Below, piece after piece: positions 47,692 to 59,054 of a stretch of 64,000 nt of DNA. The notes beneath the pieces are model-generated. The model was given only the letters and a program-made list of their open reading frames with translations, was not told the DNA's origin and made no database searches. Numbering within the stretch: the stretch's first letter is position 1; each line of letters starts with the position of its first letter. Origin of the DNA: Mactromeris polynyma (Eukaryota > Mollusca > Bivalvia > Venerida > Mactridae). The stretch is taken from assembly GCA_032209605.1 (NCBI GenBank), contig JASFXZ010000003.1, positions 10,418,807 to 10,482,806 of the forward strand, in the 5' to 3' direction. Both the position numbers and the translations under genes were made by a program.

Positions 47692-49171
47692 AACTCTACG
47701 AAAAATCGACATTAAAGACATTGACTCTGGACGTTTGATTGGATCTGTATTTCTTGATCTTGGGAAAGCTTTTGATTTAGTGGATCATAGAATTTTACTT
47801 GAAAAGCTCCGAATGTACCACTTCTCGGAAAACTCGTTAGCTTTGATGCGGTCTTATTTGATAAATAGAAGGCAATGTGTAAAAATCGGATCCAACAAGT
47901 CAACCTTTCAAGAGGTCAAATCCGGTGTTCCACAGGGATCTATTCTTGGTCCCCTCCTTTTCCTAATATATATCAATGACATTCCATTTTATCTTCAAAA
48001 TTCGACCATCGATCTCTACGCAGATGACTCAACATTACACTTATCTGGTTATAGCATTGTCGAAATACAGCAGTCCCTACAGGGCGATTTGGACATGGTT
48101 TCTGATTGGTGTTTCCGGAACAACATGTCCATTCATCCTAATAAAACTAAATGTATGATAATTGCAAATGCTAAAAGACCTGTACTAAATTCTTCGCTAT
48201 CACTTTAAGTAAATAACAGGTAAGTAACCACAATATGCTTGGAGTAATCATTGATAAAAATCTTCGATGGAATGCACATATAGATCACGTATGTCACAAA
48301 CTCAAATCAAAGTTAAATTTATTAAAAAGAATAAACTATATCTTAAACATCAACACAAGGAAATTATTCTACAACTCTTACATATTATCTTCAATGGACT
48401 ATTGTTGCCCTATATGGTGTCGAGGGCTTGTAGCAAACAACAAGAAAATATCCATAATACAGAAAAAAGCAGCAAAAATTATTCTACATAGACCACAAAT
48501 AACACCATCACGACCCTTATTCATTGAATTAGGGTGGCTATCATTTGAAAATAGATGTAAATTCCTCTCAGCAACTATAGTGCATAAATTCTCACATGAT
48601 AAAATGCCCACTTACTTTCATGATATAATTTCTTTCACTCACAATTCTACATACTCATTAAGATCCACCACCAACAATGACATAGCACCGTTTTCCTTTA
48701 AATCAAATTATGGTAAACAAACATTCTCTTTTTATGCTCGTGAGGTATGGAATTCAATTCCTGTAAATATGCGTTGCCTGTCTGATACAGAAACATTTAA
48801 AAATAATTATAGGAACTACTTAATGCTTAAACAAAGATATCAATAATATTTCATTATTGTATGTATGTGTCTTATGTGAGGTGTCTGTTGTTGTTGTTGT
48901 TTTATTTCATTTTTTTATTTTCAGATCATCTTAACTTTTGTAGTTTTTTTAATAGTCTCATTTACATCCTGATGTTAAAACATGATGTTCATGTACAATG
49001 TATTGTGTGTGCGTGTGTGAATGCGTGTTTGATTGTGTGGATGTGCGTGCGTGTGCGTGTGTGATTTCTTGTTTGTTTGTGCGTGTTTATATTGTTAATA
49101 GAAGGCCATATTGAAAAAAAGATGTACAATTTATTGTTAACCTTAACTATGTAACCTTCTGAAAATAAAGA

Positions 49172-49205
<34 letters not shown>
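47692..49205 (+). mobile_element. 5'-truncated CR1/Jockey-like non-LTR retroposon
   Basis: Comparison with unit 3 shows foreign sequence from just after CTGATGAG (47691) to the TTA microsatellite tail (49176-49205). It contains reverse transcriptase: palm A (FLDLGKAFDLVDH), SGVPQGSILGPLLFLIYIND and the catalytic YADD (about codons 24-120 of the frame 47687-48208). A stop and frameshift at 48208-48235 separate this from the continuing C-terminal part (48235-48846; LGVIIDKNLRWNAHIDHV, YCCPIWCRG, FYAREVWNSIP). The endonuclease domain and 5' end are missing. The copy is dead. The clade is assigned from the motif wording and is approximate. Confidence 0.85.
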
Positions 49206-49699
49206 GTTTTGAAAATTCACCATGAATATTTATCGATTTTTCGGTATACATGTACATGTTTGTTTCATTAAATATAGTTTTCAATTATAACACGAATTCG
49301 TACATGTATGTTCATTGTTGCTCATAACCATTATGACAGTTGAAATATGCAAATAAAATATGGCTGTACATGTTTCTATGACAACAGGGAGGATATGACT
49401 ATTATTACGTACATTACTACTACTACGACGTAACATTCGTTATGGTTTACCACTATCGACCTTACACGGTACGTATACATTAATTTTATATACAGTGCAA
49501 ACTCTCTAGAGCAACATCCTTTGAAAGTTCCTCATTTCGGCTGTTGTTGAGATGATTTTGCTCTCCAGACTGACACATTATTGAAATTGCAATTATTGGC
49601 TGTTGTTGAGAGGCTGTTGCTCTAGAGAGGTGAAATTGATAGTATGGTTTGTTAAGGGAAAATTGATAATGCTGTTGGAGAGATGTTGTGGATCTAAAG

Positions 49700-49985
49700 A
49701 TGATAATTGAGAGTTCTGTTCTGTTCTCCCCATTTCGGCCCATTGTCACTTGGTTTCTTAGCTTGTCCAATGGTGTATTCAATTTATCTTTTTTCCCTAG
49801 TTGTCGCCTTAAATTCTCCAAAGCCATATTGATAGTCAGCCAGACAATTCCTTACGTCCCAATTCCCATTGTCATTTGTCCTTACACTTCCGCGTTCCAT
49901 TAAGTTCATAGACTAGTGTTTCCCTGATAACTGTGTGGGGAGGTATTGTCTTGTGTACTCTGTAACATCCTTATCTAGCTAAGAT
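49700..49985 (+). repeat. Dispersed repeat copy, intron 2 of copy 4
   Basis: Reads TCCCCATTTCGGCCCATTGT, CACTTGGTTTCTTAGCTTGT, and GGGGAGGTATTGTCTTGTGT near the end. Overlapping 113-aa minus and 71-aa plus open frames are shadows of this repeat and of the adjacent MITE remnant. Confidence 0.65.
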
Positions 49986-50336
49986 TCTTTTTCTGTTCTA
50001 TGACTTGCATATTCATTCATATAAAATGAAATACAATATAATAAAAACAAATTTAATTTAAAAGGCGCAGGCTTATGCAAGTTTCTTCCGTGCTTAACAT
50101 GATTAAACAATAATTTTAATCAGTTTTACATTGTAATAGCGTATTAAAGATGTCTTAGCTAATGCAGCTACAACGCTTGATATTGTTCAGATATTTTACG
50201 TTTGGATGGGACGGATACATGTTTTAGCATATTGTCATTATCTTTCAGTACTACATCTGTGACGCAACAGCCCACTGGAGTAGGGGTAATTTGAACACCG
50301 TGGATATGTACTGGGGCTGCCGTCCCGCCCCTTATA

Positions 50337-51290
50337 ATAATAACAACAACAACAACTACTACAACAACAATTGGTTTAACAATTAATAACATATGTTCCG
50401 CAAATAAAATGAGCAACTTCTCATTTTATTTGAATTTTGTTAATTTATTTTGAGAATCTTGAATTATTTCATTTCATCAATCGCTGTTTGATTAACCCCT
50501 TTACTTGGCGACGGCTAGCACCCGTTTAAATTACTCACAATACAGAAATCGTAAAATATATTATATCTGTTGTACTTTATTTTAAGACAATTACTCTTTT
50601 TTATAAAAGAACCAAATTCCGCCAACAGATATCACTCTAACGCCGCCCATTGCATTTCGATTATCTGTTACACATTTAAATTGTAATGAATGAATATTTC
50701 TTTCAAAAATGTCCGATTTGTGTTCTAAATATAAATATTTAATGGTTTTAGCTTGGAAAATCGTCGCAACATCCATTTAAATTGTTCTGTGGAATTAACT
50801 TGTAGCTCAAACATAATAAATCATTCCTCTGTTTGTGCTTGGTGTTTCTTTCTTCACGGTTTGCAGAAAAGCGCAACAACGACAACACAAGATGTTGCAG
50901 AACTACGATGGCAAAGAAGAGTCATGCGTGAAATTAGTTTTATTTCGTTCCCACGACTTAGTATCCGTGACCACGACTTAACTATCTCGTTCCCACAACA
51001 AAGTTATCTCGTGGCCACGACTTACTGACTCGTTCCCACGCCGACATAAAAATAAGTTCACACATGTCACATCTATGCCACCGTACAGAACTATGTTTGA
51101 TTGTTCTTGTTTTTAGTCAAAACGCTAGATGCACCTTAAACAACATCCAAACGTTCACATTAATCCAAAGCAAACGCATGTGAGTCTATTGCCAGCATCT
51201 AAACAAACATTTGATAGATCTAAACACAGGAGATTGTCACGAGTTCTCTCCACTTCTGATTCCCTTCTTTAGTGTATATATATAGTACTA
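50337..51290. other. 3' flank of copy 4
   Basis: Non-coding, collinear with the flanks of copies 2 and 3. It has an ACA/ACT trinucleotide tract at 50340-50372, the CTCGT..CCACGA degenerate repeat at 50945-51048 and CATCTATGCCACCGTACAG. Confidence 0.55.
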
Positions 51291-51294
51291 CATG

Positions 51295-51482
51295 TACAGT
51301 AAAATCTCAATTATAAAATTCCCATTGAGACCTATGAATACAGGTCTTTATATAGAGATGGTCTTAATATTGAGGTTGAATAAGGAGCAAAACAGTGAAA
51401 ATGGACTTGAAAATTGTGTTATTATTCTTGATATTGAGATGGTCTTATTATTGAGGTGGTCTTTAAGTGAGGGTTTACTGTA
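51295..51482. mobile_element. TACAGTAAAA-type MITE, ~190 bp
   Basis: Ends TACAGTAAAATCTCAATTAT and GAGGGTTTACTGTA, mostly palindromic interior (GAGATGGTCTTA..ATTGAGGTTGAATAAGGAG). TA flanks. The 114-aa plus-strand frame here is derived from it. Confidence 0.65.
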
Positions 51483-52593
51483 TGTATACGTATATTATAG
51501 ATGGGATAAAGGAAGAGAACTCGGAACCCTGGGCCCGTATTACAGAAGCTTCTTATCCTTAAAATTTTCCTTAAATGACGAAAAAATCTTAAGTTTTACA
51601 TTTTTATCCTTAAGATTTCAGAAAATTCTTAAGTAGTATTACAAAATGTTCTTATCTTATTTTTTCACTTAAGGTAAGCGATTTTCTCCTTAGATTTTAA
51701 GGAAAGCTATACCTCCCTTATCTTGTATAAAAAATCTTAAGTTATAGAATCGCCTTCATTTTCTGAACCAGTGAACAGCACAATTATCTAACATCTACGA
51801 TTTCAACACAACGTTCGTGTCACGTTGCGTTCAGATATAAATTTACATAAAGTAGGCCTACCGGTGTTCAGTAAATTCCGTAGAATTATCAAATTTTGCT
51901 CTTGAAATTGTGTCAACGCTGTGAGCAAAATCAACAATATTTACCTTATAAAATGCTGTTTTTAGTGTTAATTATACATACAACAAACTATGTAATAATT
52001 CAGGGACGTGATGTAGACATACAGTGAATATATGTGAAGCTTAGAATGGACTGACCAGCCCTCTTTGATAGCAATTCTTGAGAGATCTATTACCAGGGAA
52101 CAAGCTAGGATCGAATTTTAGGGAGAAGTGGGTGAAATTGGGGAGAAGTGGACACGGCGAACCAATATCATTGATTTTGTTCCTTGTAATACTAAAATTT
52201 TCTTAATACCTGTTGTTTGACTAGTTGTTGAACTATTAAATTGCATACAATAATTTTACAAGCTTGATCCCTGTCGATAAATATGTGTTTCTGCAAATAG
52301 CTAAAAATGTTCTTAAGTATCTATAAGAACGGAATGATAGAAATTGCACTGTGAATCGGAAGTTTCAAAAGTGTGAACTTCGGATATGTTAATTTTCGGA
52401 TGTAAGGACTTTTAAGACATTTACTGTGATAGCATCAATATGATACACCTATTGTATTGTCTGCCATTTGATTATTGTACAGTCAGCATTTCCTTGTATG
52501 ATCGTGAAGTTTTCATTGTTAACTGTCAATGGGGTGTGAATGTGCTATTTGTAACTGACAGTTATAAACAAACATGCGATGGTTAATATGCAC

Positions 52594-52772
52594 TGCAGTA
52601 GGTTGTACAATAGGGGTAAAAAGAACAGTGTGATAATATTTCACATTTCTGATGGTGCACGGCGCCAGTGATGGATGCAGGCGGTGAAGAGAATGAGTCT
52701 TGATGACCCGTCTAAGACATTGGAACCAAAACCGCATGATAGGATTTGTTCACAAAACTTTATTGGAGGTAA
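52594..52772 (+). pseudogene. Decayed THAP domain of transposon protein
   Basis: Reading + strand with frame changes gives CTAVGCTI (C-x4-C), then NSVIIFHISD, a stop, WMQAVKRMSLDDPSKT and PHDRICSQNFIGG. This is the order of a THAP C2CH zinc finger: first cysteine pair, FHxFP-like strand, WxxAVKR helix and the terminal ICSxxFxxG. It has one frameshift, one in-frame stop, and asparagine in place of the usual final histidine. A donor (GGAGGTAAGT) follows directly, as in intron-bearing THAP genes. THAP domains occur in several animal DNA transposons. It is not functional. Confidence 0.65.
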
Positions 52773-53360
52773 GTTATTACAAAAATATCATTGTATTCAA
52801 TACATATCAATAAATTAATTGTCCAATGGTGATATGACTTTGTATTGACGGAAGAGTCATTGTCACACATGAGTGTCATTGGCATCCCATATAAATTGAC
52901 ATAATTATAATTCACCATAGATACAGATGAACATGTTATGCCTATCCAGTAAGATCATATCATAATGAAAGTATAAATAATGGTACTGGCTACCTTGTAT
53001 GAATTTATATTATAACCTTACACATTGAATTAATGCATCGAATTGATCTACTTCAGGACATCCGTCTGATGACATATGATAGAGCACCCCAGATACATCC
53101 CATCCATATTTACTGAATACTCCACTGTCGAGGGCGACCAAAGATGACCAGAGGTTGGAGGCAACTGATGTGCCTGTAGGTCGGATTTGTTCAGATGACC
53201 GGCTATTGTTTGTATTAATGAAACTTCGACTGAATCTAACAGACTTGGCAATCAAAATCAACATTATATTATGTCCAATACAAATATCAAAGATATTTAA
53301 CAGATGTGTAACAGTGCTTGCCAGAAAGCTTAAATTCCTCATTAAATGGCCTGATAATAT

Positions 53361-53425
53361 GGGGCTTGAACCAAAGACCTCCTAAATTATAGTATGGCGC
53401 TCTACCGACTGAGCTTACCAGGTGG
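53361..53425 (-). repeat. tRNA-like sequence (SINE head or tRNA pseudogene)
   Basis: On the minus strand an A box (TAAGCTCAGTCGGTAGAGC) is followed about 35 bases later by a B box (GGTTCAAGCCC). The arms that should make the acceptor and anticodon stems pair poorly. It is therefore a tRNA-derived retroposon or pseudogene inside the 2.66-kb element, not an expressed tRNA. Confidence 0.55.
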
Positions 53426-54695
53426 TCGCCTAACCCCACTTCACTTAAACACTCCCCACTCGTCCGGCATCCGAGACTCGACCGTCAAACAATGCTGTCA
53501 CATATAAATAATTCTATGGGAAAATGTGCACCCAATGTGGGGCTCGAAAAGTTTTTTACACACATCAATTACATAATGTAATAACTCTTTTTGGTCATAT
53601 CATTTTAACCTGAAATTGTTTTTATGTTTCGGATAAGGTAATCATGATGTTTGACAAGGAAGCATAAGTGAATCGAAACTGGTCCTGTGTCATGCTATTA
53701 GTTGACCGATATGTAAAACTTGGATCATGACTGAGAATACGTTTTACTATTTTGTTATATCTCTCTTTATATGCTCATTTTAAGATTATAATATTGTTTT
53801 TCTCTGAATCTGTGTGTTTAATTTGATAATTGAAATAATATTTGCATAGATTGTATGTATCATTGTTAGCATATGTATGTTTATTTCTTTGTATCAGTTG
53901 TAGATATGTTATGCTCTCCAGTTATTGGAGGTAATAAAAGTATATATTACATTTACTAGTAGTTTTCAGTCATGATTTGAATATTATGCTTTGAAATACA
54001 CAGTTCTATTGAAATAAAATTGTAATTACTGTTATATAGTGTGTGTATTTCTTTTTCAACTTAGTTATCTATATATAGTTAAAATTCTCTTAAGTTGGAT
54101 CTGTAATAGTATTTAAGATTTTCTTGAACCTTATTCTTACCGAAGTACGTGTATTTCTTAAGGTATATCTTAAGAAGCTTCTGTAATACGGGCCCTGTGG
54201 TCCAAATAGCTGAATAGCGGAGTGGTTGTCACTAAGTTGATAAATATAGTCCGTTTATATTTTACTTGGGAACTTTGAGTTTGTCAGCCAATGAAAACAT
54301 GCTTTGCAAAATATTGTCCATTGTACATATGATAATTATTTATGATAATGTTAGTACATGTTCTTTCTCTCCTTTCCTAAAATACTTTTGCTATTAAAAA
54401 ACACTTAACAGAATTTTGTGTTCATTTACCAGAATGTAAAACATCATCAAAAGTAGTTCTACATGTACATCTTTACAATACAGTGTATAGAGTTAATCAA
54501 TAAACGTGTATATTGATAAACTTGTCAAAACACAAGGCGACTTCACTACCTTAACCAGAGCTGGTTAAGCTTATATCGACTTCAATGTACTTTGCGAGTA
54601 TATAATAAGCCCAATAAAAACAAATGCACATGGCTTACCTATTATAACACATAAAATTGCCACGAGTTCTCTCCCTTTAACCCTTCAGTAGTATA

Positions 54696-54894
54696 TACAG
54701 TAAAACTATACTAAAAACCACCTCAATAATAAGTCTTCCTCAAACAAAGACCTAAATACCAAAATTAAGAACAAAATGTTCAAGTCCATTTTCATCGCTG
54801 TGCTCTTTATTCAACCTCAATATTAAGACCATCTCAATAAGAAGACCAGTGTTCAAGGTCCCAATGGTGGTCTTATTATTGAGGTTTTACTGTA
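54696..54894. mobile_element. TACAGTAAAA-type MITE
   Basis: Starts TACAGTAAAAC and ends GAGGTTTTACTGTA. Interior ACCTCAATAATAAG, TTCAACCTCAATATTAAGAC in the opposite orientation to the copy at 51295-51482. Confidence 0.7.
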
Positions 54895-56610
54895 TTGCAC
54901 TATATACATGTACTATAGAGGGGAGGGAATTCGTGACAATCTCCTATGTATTATAAGTCTGTCAGCTAGTAATGAATTCATTGTTAACATTGGCAGTTCG
55001 CTTTCAGCATGTTGTTATCGTTTTGATTGCATTTAGTAGAATTGCTGTCGTGTTAATTACTGGTGCTGCGTCACAAGGGAACTTTGTTTCGACGAGTTTC
55101 ATGTCAATTGACGCAAGAGACATTCCGCGCATTGTTTATTACTTAGGTGACCAATAAAGCATTTGAATGACACCTAATGTTATACTAAAGTGTCTTTCAA
55201 AAAAAATGAATGTTGGATAATTGAATTACAGTAAAGTCAACCCTCCAAAGCGGCACCGTCTAGAATAACAACCGTTCTATTTAACAACATAACCAATTTA
55301 CTATCTCTGGAGCAGCAACCTCTTAACCAAAGCCAAATCTGCGTCTCACAAATTATGTTGTTGTGGTGAGTTTGTACTGCACATTCACAGAGACGTTGTT
55401 TTACATAAGTACGTCAAATTGTCTTCGAAGTTTCTGAACCCCCTATGGAAAGCGTTCGGACACAAAGCTAATCAACGCACGCTCGTGTGCAAGTAATTAT
55501 GTAACAGTAGAGAAGCTTTCCGATCTGAAACCTTTTCTGTCATTTGTTATAGCTTCGCGGCCGTGTTTGTCCGTAATATGGCTTCCTTGCTACGCGAAAA
55601 AGTGACAAATGATGCTAATTGAAGAATGTTCGTCTGCTTTTCTGGCATTTATCGTCATATCATTTGTATCATCGTATTTATGTGGGATATTCAGTTCATT
55701 CAGTACAAGCATTTCGAAACATGATCAATGAATCTCCAGTTGCGTTGATAGCTTTAAAGGAAGGGGCAATTGGCGGTGGCGCCATAGAGTGATAAATGTA
55801 CGTAAATAACATTTCTGGCGCCATATTCAAATGTTAATAACGAGCTAAGGAGTTGGACACTTAAATAAATTCTGATTAATCAAAAAAACAGTGGAGACAG
55901 AGGCCTGATCAGTGGAACAATAAATTCTGGAGCATACCTTCAGGGAACATAATGTTTTCAATGTCCAATAATTACTTATTACGGAATCAGTTCCTTGGCA
56001 ATAAAGGGATTACCATAGATTGCTATATTAATAGAAAAATCTGCTAGACTGGCAGTAACAAATGTTTTTCAAACAGACCATTATATTGGCAATCACTTGC
56101 AATTTGGCGGTTAAATAAAGCGAAATGTTAAGACACGCAGTTTTTGGATGACTCCAAGTCAGGAAGAAATTATAGTTCCCGTTTCAGACATAAACATCTT
56201 AATCTCCAATAATGTACAGACTGTGAAATTTTGGAATAATACATTGTTGGTTCTTTGTTTACAAGGGCACGAAATATTATTTTGTTTATATCCCGGACAA
56301 TATTGATCGTGGTCGAGTTAATCTACGGGGACACTTAGTGTTGACCAAGTTTTTGAAGTCAAAATACTTTATCCATGGAAAATTCTTCCACAAAGCATGG
56401 TTTAAACATGTTTATTATTCACTGGAATTCTCTTTTTGTGTAAAATATTCATAAACAATACAGGTATATTATCTTTAAAGATCGGCTAGGCAATAATGTG
56501 TACATTTACCTCATAGTGGATATCAGCTGTTGCTAAACATGGATCATTAATGATACTTATATTTTCTATTCAATTCACTACTAGAGTCAGTTGCTATTGT
56601 ACTGCTGTAA
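54895..56610. other. Intergenic; one weak exon candidate
   Basis: Mostly unrecognised. After an acceptor-like CGCTTTCAG at 55007 there is an open stretch to a TAA at 55157 (50 codons, including AVVLITGAASQG). It is not duplicated elsewhere in the window and has no partner exon, so I do not call it a gene. The stretch 55240-55370 is a fragment of the repeat family also seen at 17520-17700. Confidence 0.4.
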
Positions 56611-56614
56611 GCTG

Positions 56615-56790
56615 ATACAGAGAACTCTCAATAATAAGACCACTGTCATTTCTGAAGAAAGATGGTCTTAGTTGAGAGGTGGTCTGATAATTTAGTTAAC
56701 ATATAAGAAAACAAAACAAAACTGGTGTATGAAAATATGGTCTTATTAATGAAAAGTTATTATAGTGGTTTCATGTAAGGTTTTACTGTA
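56615..56790. mobile_element. TACAG-type MITE, diverged
   Basis: Starts TACAGAGAACTCTCAATAAT and ends AAGGTTTTACTGTA, with AAGACCACTGTC inside. The most diverged member of the family. Confidence 0.55.
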
Positions 56791-57330
56791 CAGTGATTTT
56801 GTATCTGAACATCTCCGTAAATGGTTACTTAGCAACATGAATACACATAATTGTGACAAATGGTACAATATCTCAAATTTTCTAATGCTTGTAGTTTATT
56901 GTCTGAAATAAACGATCGATACATCATTAAATTGATAAAGACAGGCAATGCAAGGAATTTGCCACAAGAGACAATTAATTAAATTTCATGTCTTAAGTGA
57001 TGCTTGTGGATTGTAGACAGTAATTGCTTTGGGCGAACCGAGACCCGTAAAATATATTTCTGGAATTTGGAAATTCCAAAACACATTTGGTAGATTATTT
57101 GATAAATGTTAGATTTATATTGAAATGATGAAGCCAACTGCATATTATAGAAGTCTGATTCAGTTTATGTAATTCCTGTTTCTGTTACCATGGAAATGAA
57201 GCTTTATTTCTATGAATAGCTGGAATCACAGAAACATAAATCATTTACATACATTCAAAACAGCAGGTGAGCATTAAATTGTTAACTGTAGAAAAATAGG
57301 AGCAAATAAATAAATTACACAAAACTGTAG
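56791..57330. other. Intergenic, nothing recognised
   Basis: AT-rich DNA between a MITE and the probable end of the ERCC1 transcription unit. No gene seen. Confidence 0.4.
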
Positions 57331-57340
57331 AAATATAATT

Positions 57341-57346
57341 TTTATT
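57341..57346 (-). terminator. Possible poly(A) signal of ERCC1
   Basis: AATAAA on the minus strand about 1.7 kb after the ERCC1 stop codon. Another AATAAA is at 57533-57538. Either could end a long 3' UTR; the choice is a guess. Confidence 0.25.
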
Positions 57347-57599
57347 TCACATAAAAATCATAATAGAAATAAATTAATAATTTTATACATGTATGTGTAT
57401 AACAATATACAAAACATATAAATATTCAGTCAATATCATTTGATATTGACCAAAAGGGCGAGAAAATCAAATACTAGTACATAAGATTGAAGTAGCATTT
57501 GCGAAACCTAGTTCACTTCTGTATGCTCCTGCTTTATTGATTGAAAGCCCATTTTTTAAGTCACATGTGCCCAATATGAATTGAATTCACACATCCTTT

Positions 57600-57975
57600 C
57601 AAGGGTTACTGATTAGAAACCATTTTTTATATCGTAAAAGGGCCATAACTCCTCCAAACTGGTGGATTGTAACCAAAATCCAACTTGACCTGGTAGTCAC
57701 ATTTCCCACATTACAGAGTTAAAGTACCCATTTTAAACGGAAATTGTAAATATTCAAAAAGAGTGACATGTAACTGTCCCTTGACCCAGGTTCGCGTCCC
57801 GGTAGCGCCATTAACCAACTTTTCGTGTTCCTCAAAACATGATTTTATATCAATATTACTAGAGCTAGATTAAGTGTAGTGTGGCGAATGTAAAAATTCC
57901 CTATACTTCGAATCCCGGTAGCGCCAATGACCGATTTCTCGTGTTCCTCAAAACATGATTTTGTATCTTGCTACG
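57600..57975 (+). repeat. SINE-like fragments with tRNA 3' ends
   Basis: Two pieces (about 57788-57850 and 57905-57965) share a T-arm-like GGTTCGCGTCCCGG or CTTCGAATCCCGG, followed by TAGCGCCA and CGTGTTCCTCAAAACATGAT. Just before lies GGGCCATAACTCCTCCAAAC, a word that recurs near 60182. These look like remnants of a tRNA-derived SINE. Confidence 0.5.
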
Positions 57976-59054
57976 TATTCATATCCACCTACAGCTTTTG
58001 CATTTCACCACGTATAATGTAAAATACTGCAGTAATTTCTTAGAAATACGTTTAAAACAAAAATAATAAATGCTACGAAATGATTTAAAGTGACAAATAT
58101 CAAATGTCTGTTTTGTTTTTGCTGTATTTAAATGAACACCATTCTCACGTATCATCTATATTAATAAAATTTGGCATGAATCCAAATATTCAATCTTCTT
58201 GTTCTATACGTTGGCCAATAAGAAGCTATTTCGGTCTGGCATATTTTCACAATGAGGAAAATCAATGCAATAATTTAAACTACAGAATATAAATAATTTA
58301 TATTTGAAAATAAATGCTAAAAAATCATTGTTAGATCATTCGACATCTTCAATCATGTTACCACTCATCTGAACATGCATTTGAAGAAGATATTATGAAA
58401 TTTTATCAGTTCATTAGGTATAGACAACTCATAGTTATAATCATAACTTTGTTGCCTCATGGTTGAATTTTATGCAGTATTTCAACAATATTTCACTGTA
58501 AGCAACTGACAACTTCCCCCATATGAGTCAGAGGTGAAGGACAAATGACTTTGTCAATTATCCAATTGTCAAGGAGAACATACACCTCACCTTGAAACAA
58601 AAGTCCCTAATCATTTGAGGTTTAAAGGGGACTGCGGCCCCTTTTTAACTACTCTTGCTTCTCATACAAACAACAAGAACACCCAGTAACTCTCATTTAC
58701 AAATGACTGTGTTTAGCACTCGTTGCCATGACGACTACAGTATGTGTCATGATTAGTTCAATAGACTTCCTTCTTTTTATCACAGGCTCTATTTTTGTAT
58801 TACTACACAGCCAATAAGATTGGAGCATTTGTTCCTGCTGCACCTAACCTTTGATCAGAGGAGTAAAAATAGTTCCTTTCTGTATCACTACACAGTGAGT
58901 AGGAATTGAACATTGATTCCAGTTGACATGCGTGCACTGAATTGATGGAAGACACAAATACATGTAGTTCAAATTCCTATCAACACAATGTCTGTGGGAT
59001 GACCAAATGGTACCCATTCATATCAATACACCATTGTTAAAAAAGTAGTTCACT

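Larger units (their letters stand above)
47196..50336 (+). pseudogene. Array copy 4, broken paralogue
   Basis: Exon 1 starts identically (MHCGILACALVA) but a short deletion after GVALA-equivalent codons and a larger deletion bring a stop after 17 codons (47196-47249). They also remove the donor and much of intron 1. Exon 2 (49388-49472) is intact and tyrosine-rich (GGYDYYYVHYYYYDV, 11 of 28 residues), with acceptor ACAACAG and donor GTATAC. The exon 3 equivalent (50140-50336) lacks the two leading T bases after TAATAG, has a 4-base deletion in the KARS region and a premature stop (TGA in place of the TGC of VICTMW). A retroposon fills intron 1. Preservation of exon 2 and the promoter suggests recent loss, or use in conversion between copies. 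Confidence 0.75.
51532..54194. mobile_element. 2.66-kb DNA transposon with THAP remnant
   Basis: Perfect 24-bp terminal inverted repeats (GGCCCGTATTACAGAAGCTT plus CTTA), flanked on both sides by CTG (51529-51531 and 54195-54197), the expected three-base target duplication. Just inside the ends are AAG/CTTAA-rich subterminal words. The interior has no full transposase, but 52594-52772 encodes a decayed THAP zinc-finger domain (next entry) and 53361-53425 has a tRNA-like sequence. The three-base duplication and GGCCCGT ends suggest a PIF/Harbinger-type element; this is inference. The similar small MITE at 11209-11453 may be cross-mobilised. Confidence 0.8.

Noticed and set aside
53010..53342. 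110-aa minus-strand frame inside the THAP transposon
   Set aside because: No transposase motif could be seen and it lies opposite to the THAP strand; possibly a remnant of a second transposon gene, but unsupported.
53361..53425. Functional tRNA gene
   Set aside because: A and B boxes are recognisable but the acceptor and anticodon stems do not pair well, so it is a tRNA-derived repeat or pseudogene.
55008..55157. Acceptor followed by a 50-codon open stretch containing VVLITGAAS
   Set aside because: Resembles the start of a short-chain dehydrogenase only over a few residues, lacks the rest of the nucleotide-binding motif, and has no partner exon.
55930..56000. Minus-strand LDIENIMFPEG followed by a donor-like GTATGC
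   Set aside because: The only possible acceptor in front leads straight into a stop in that frame and no partner exon was found.
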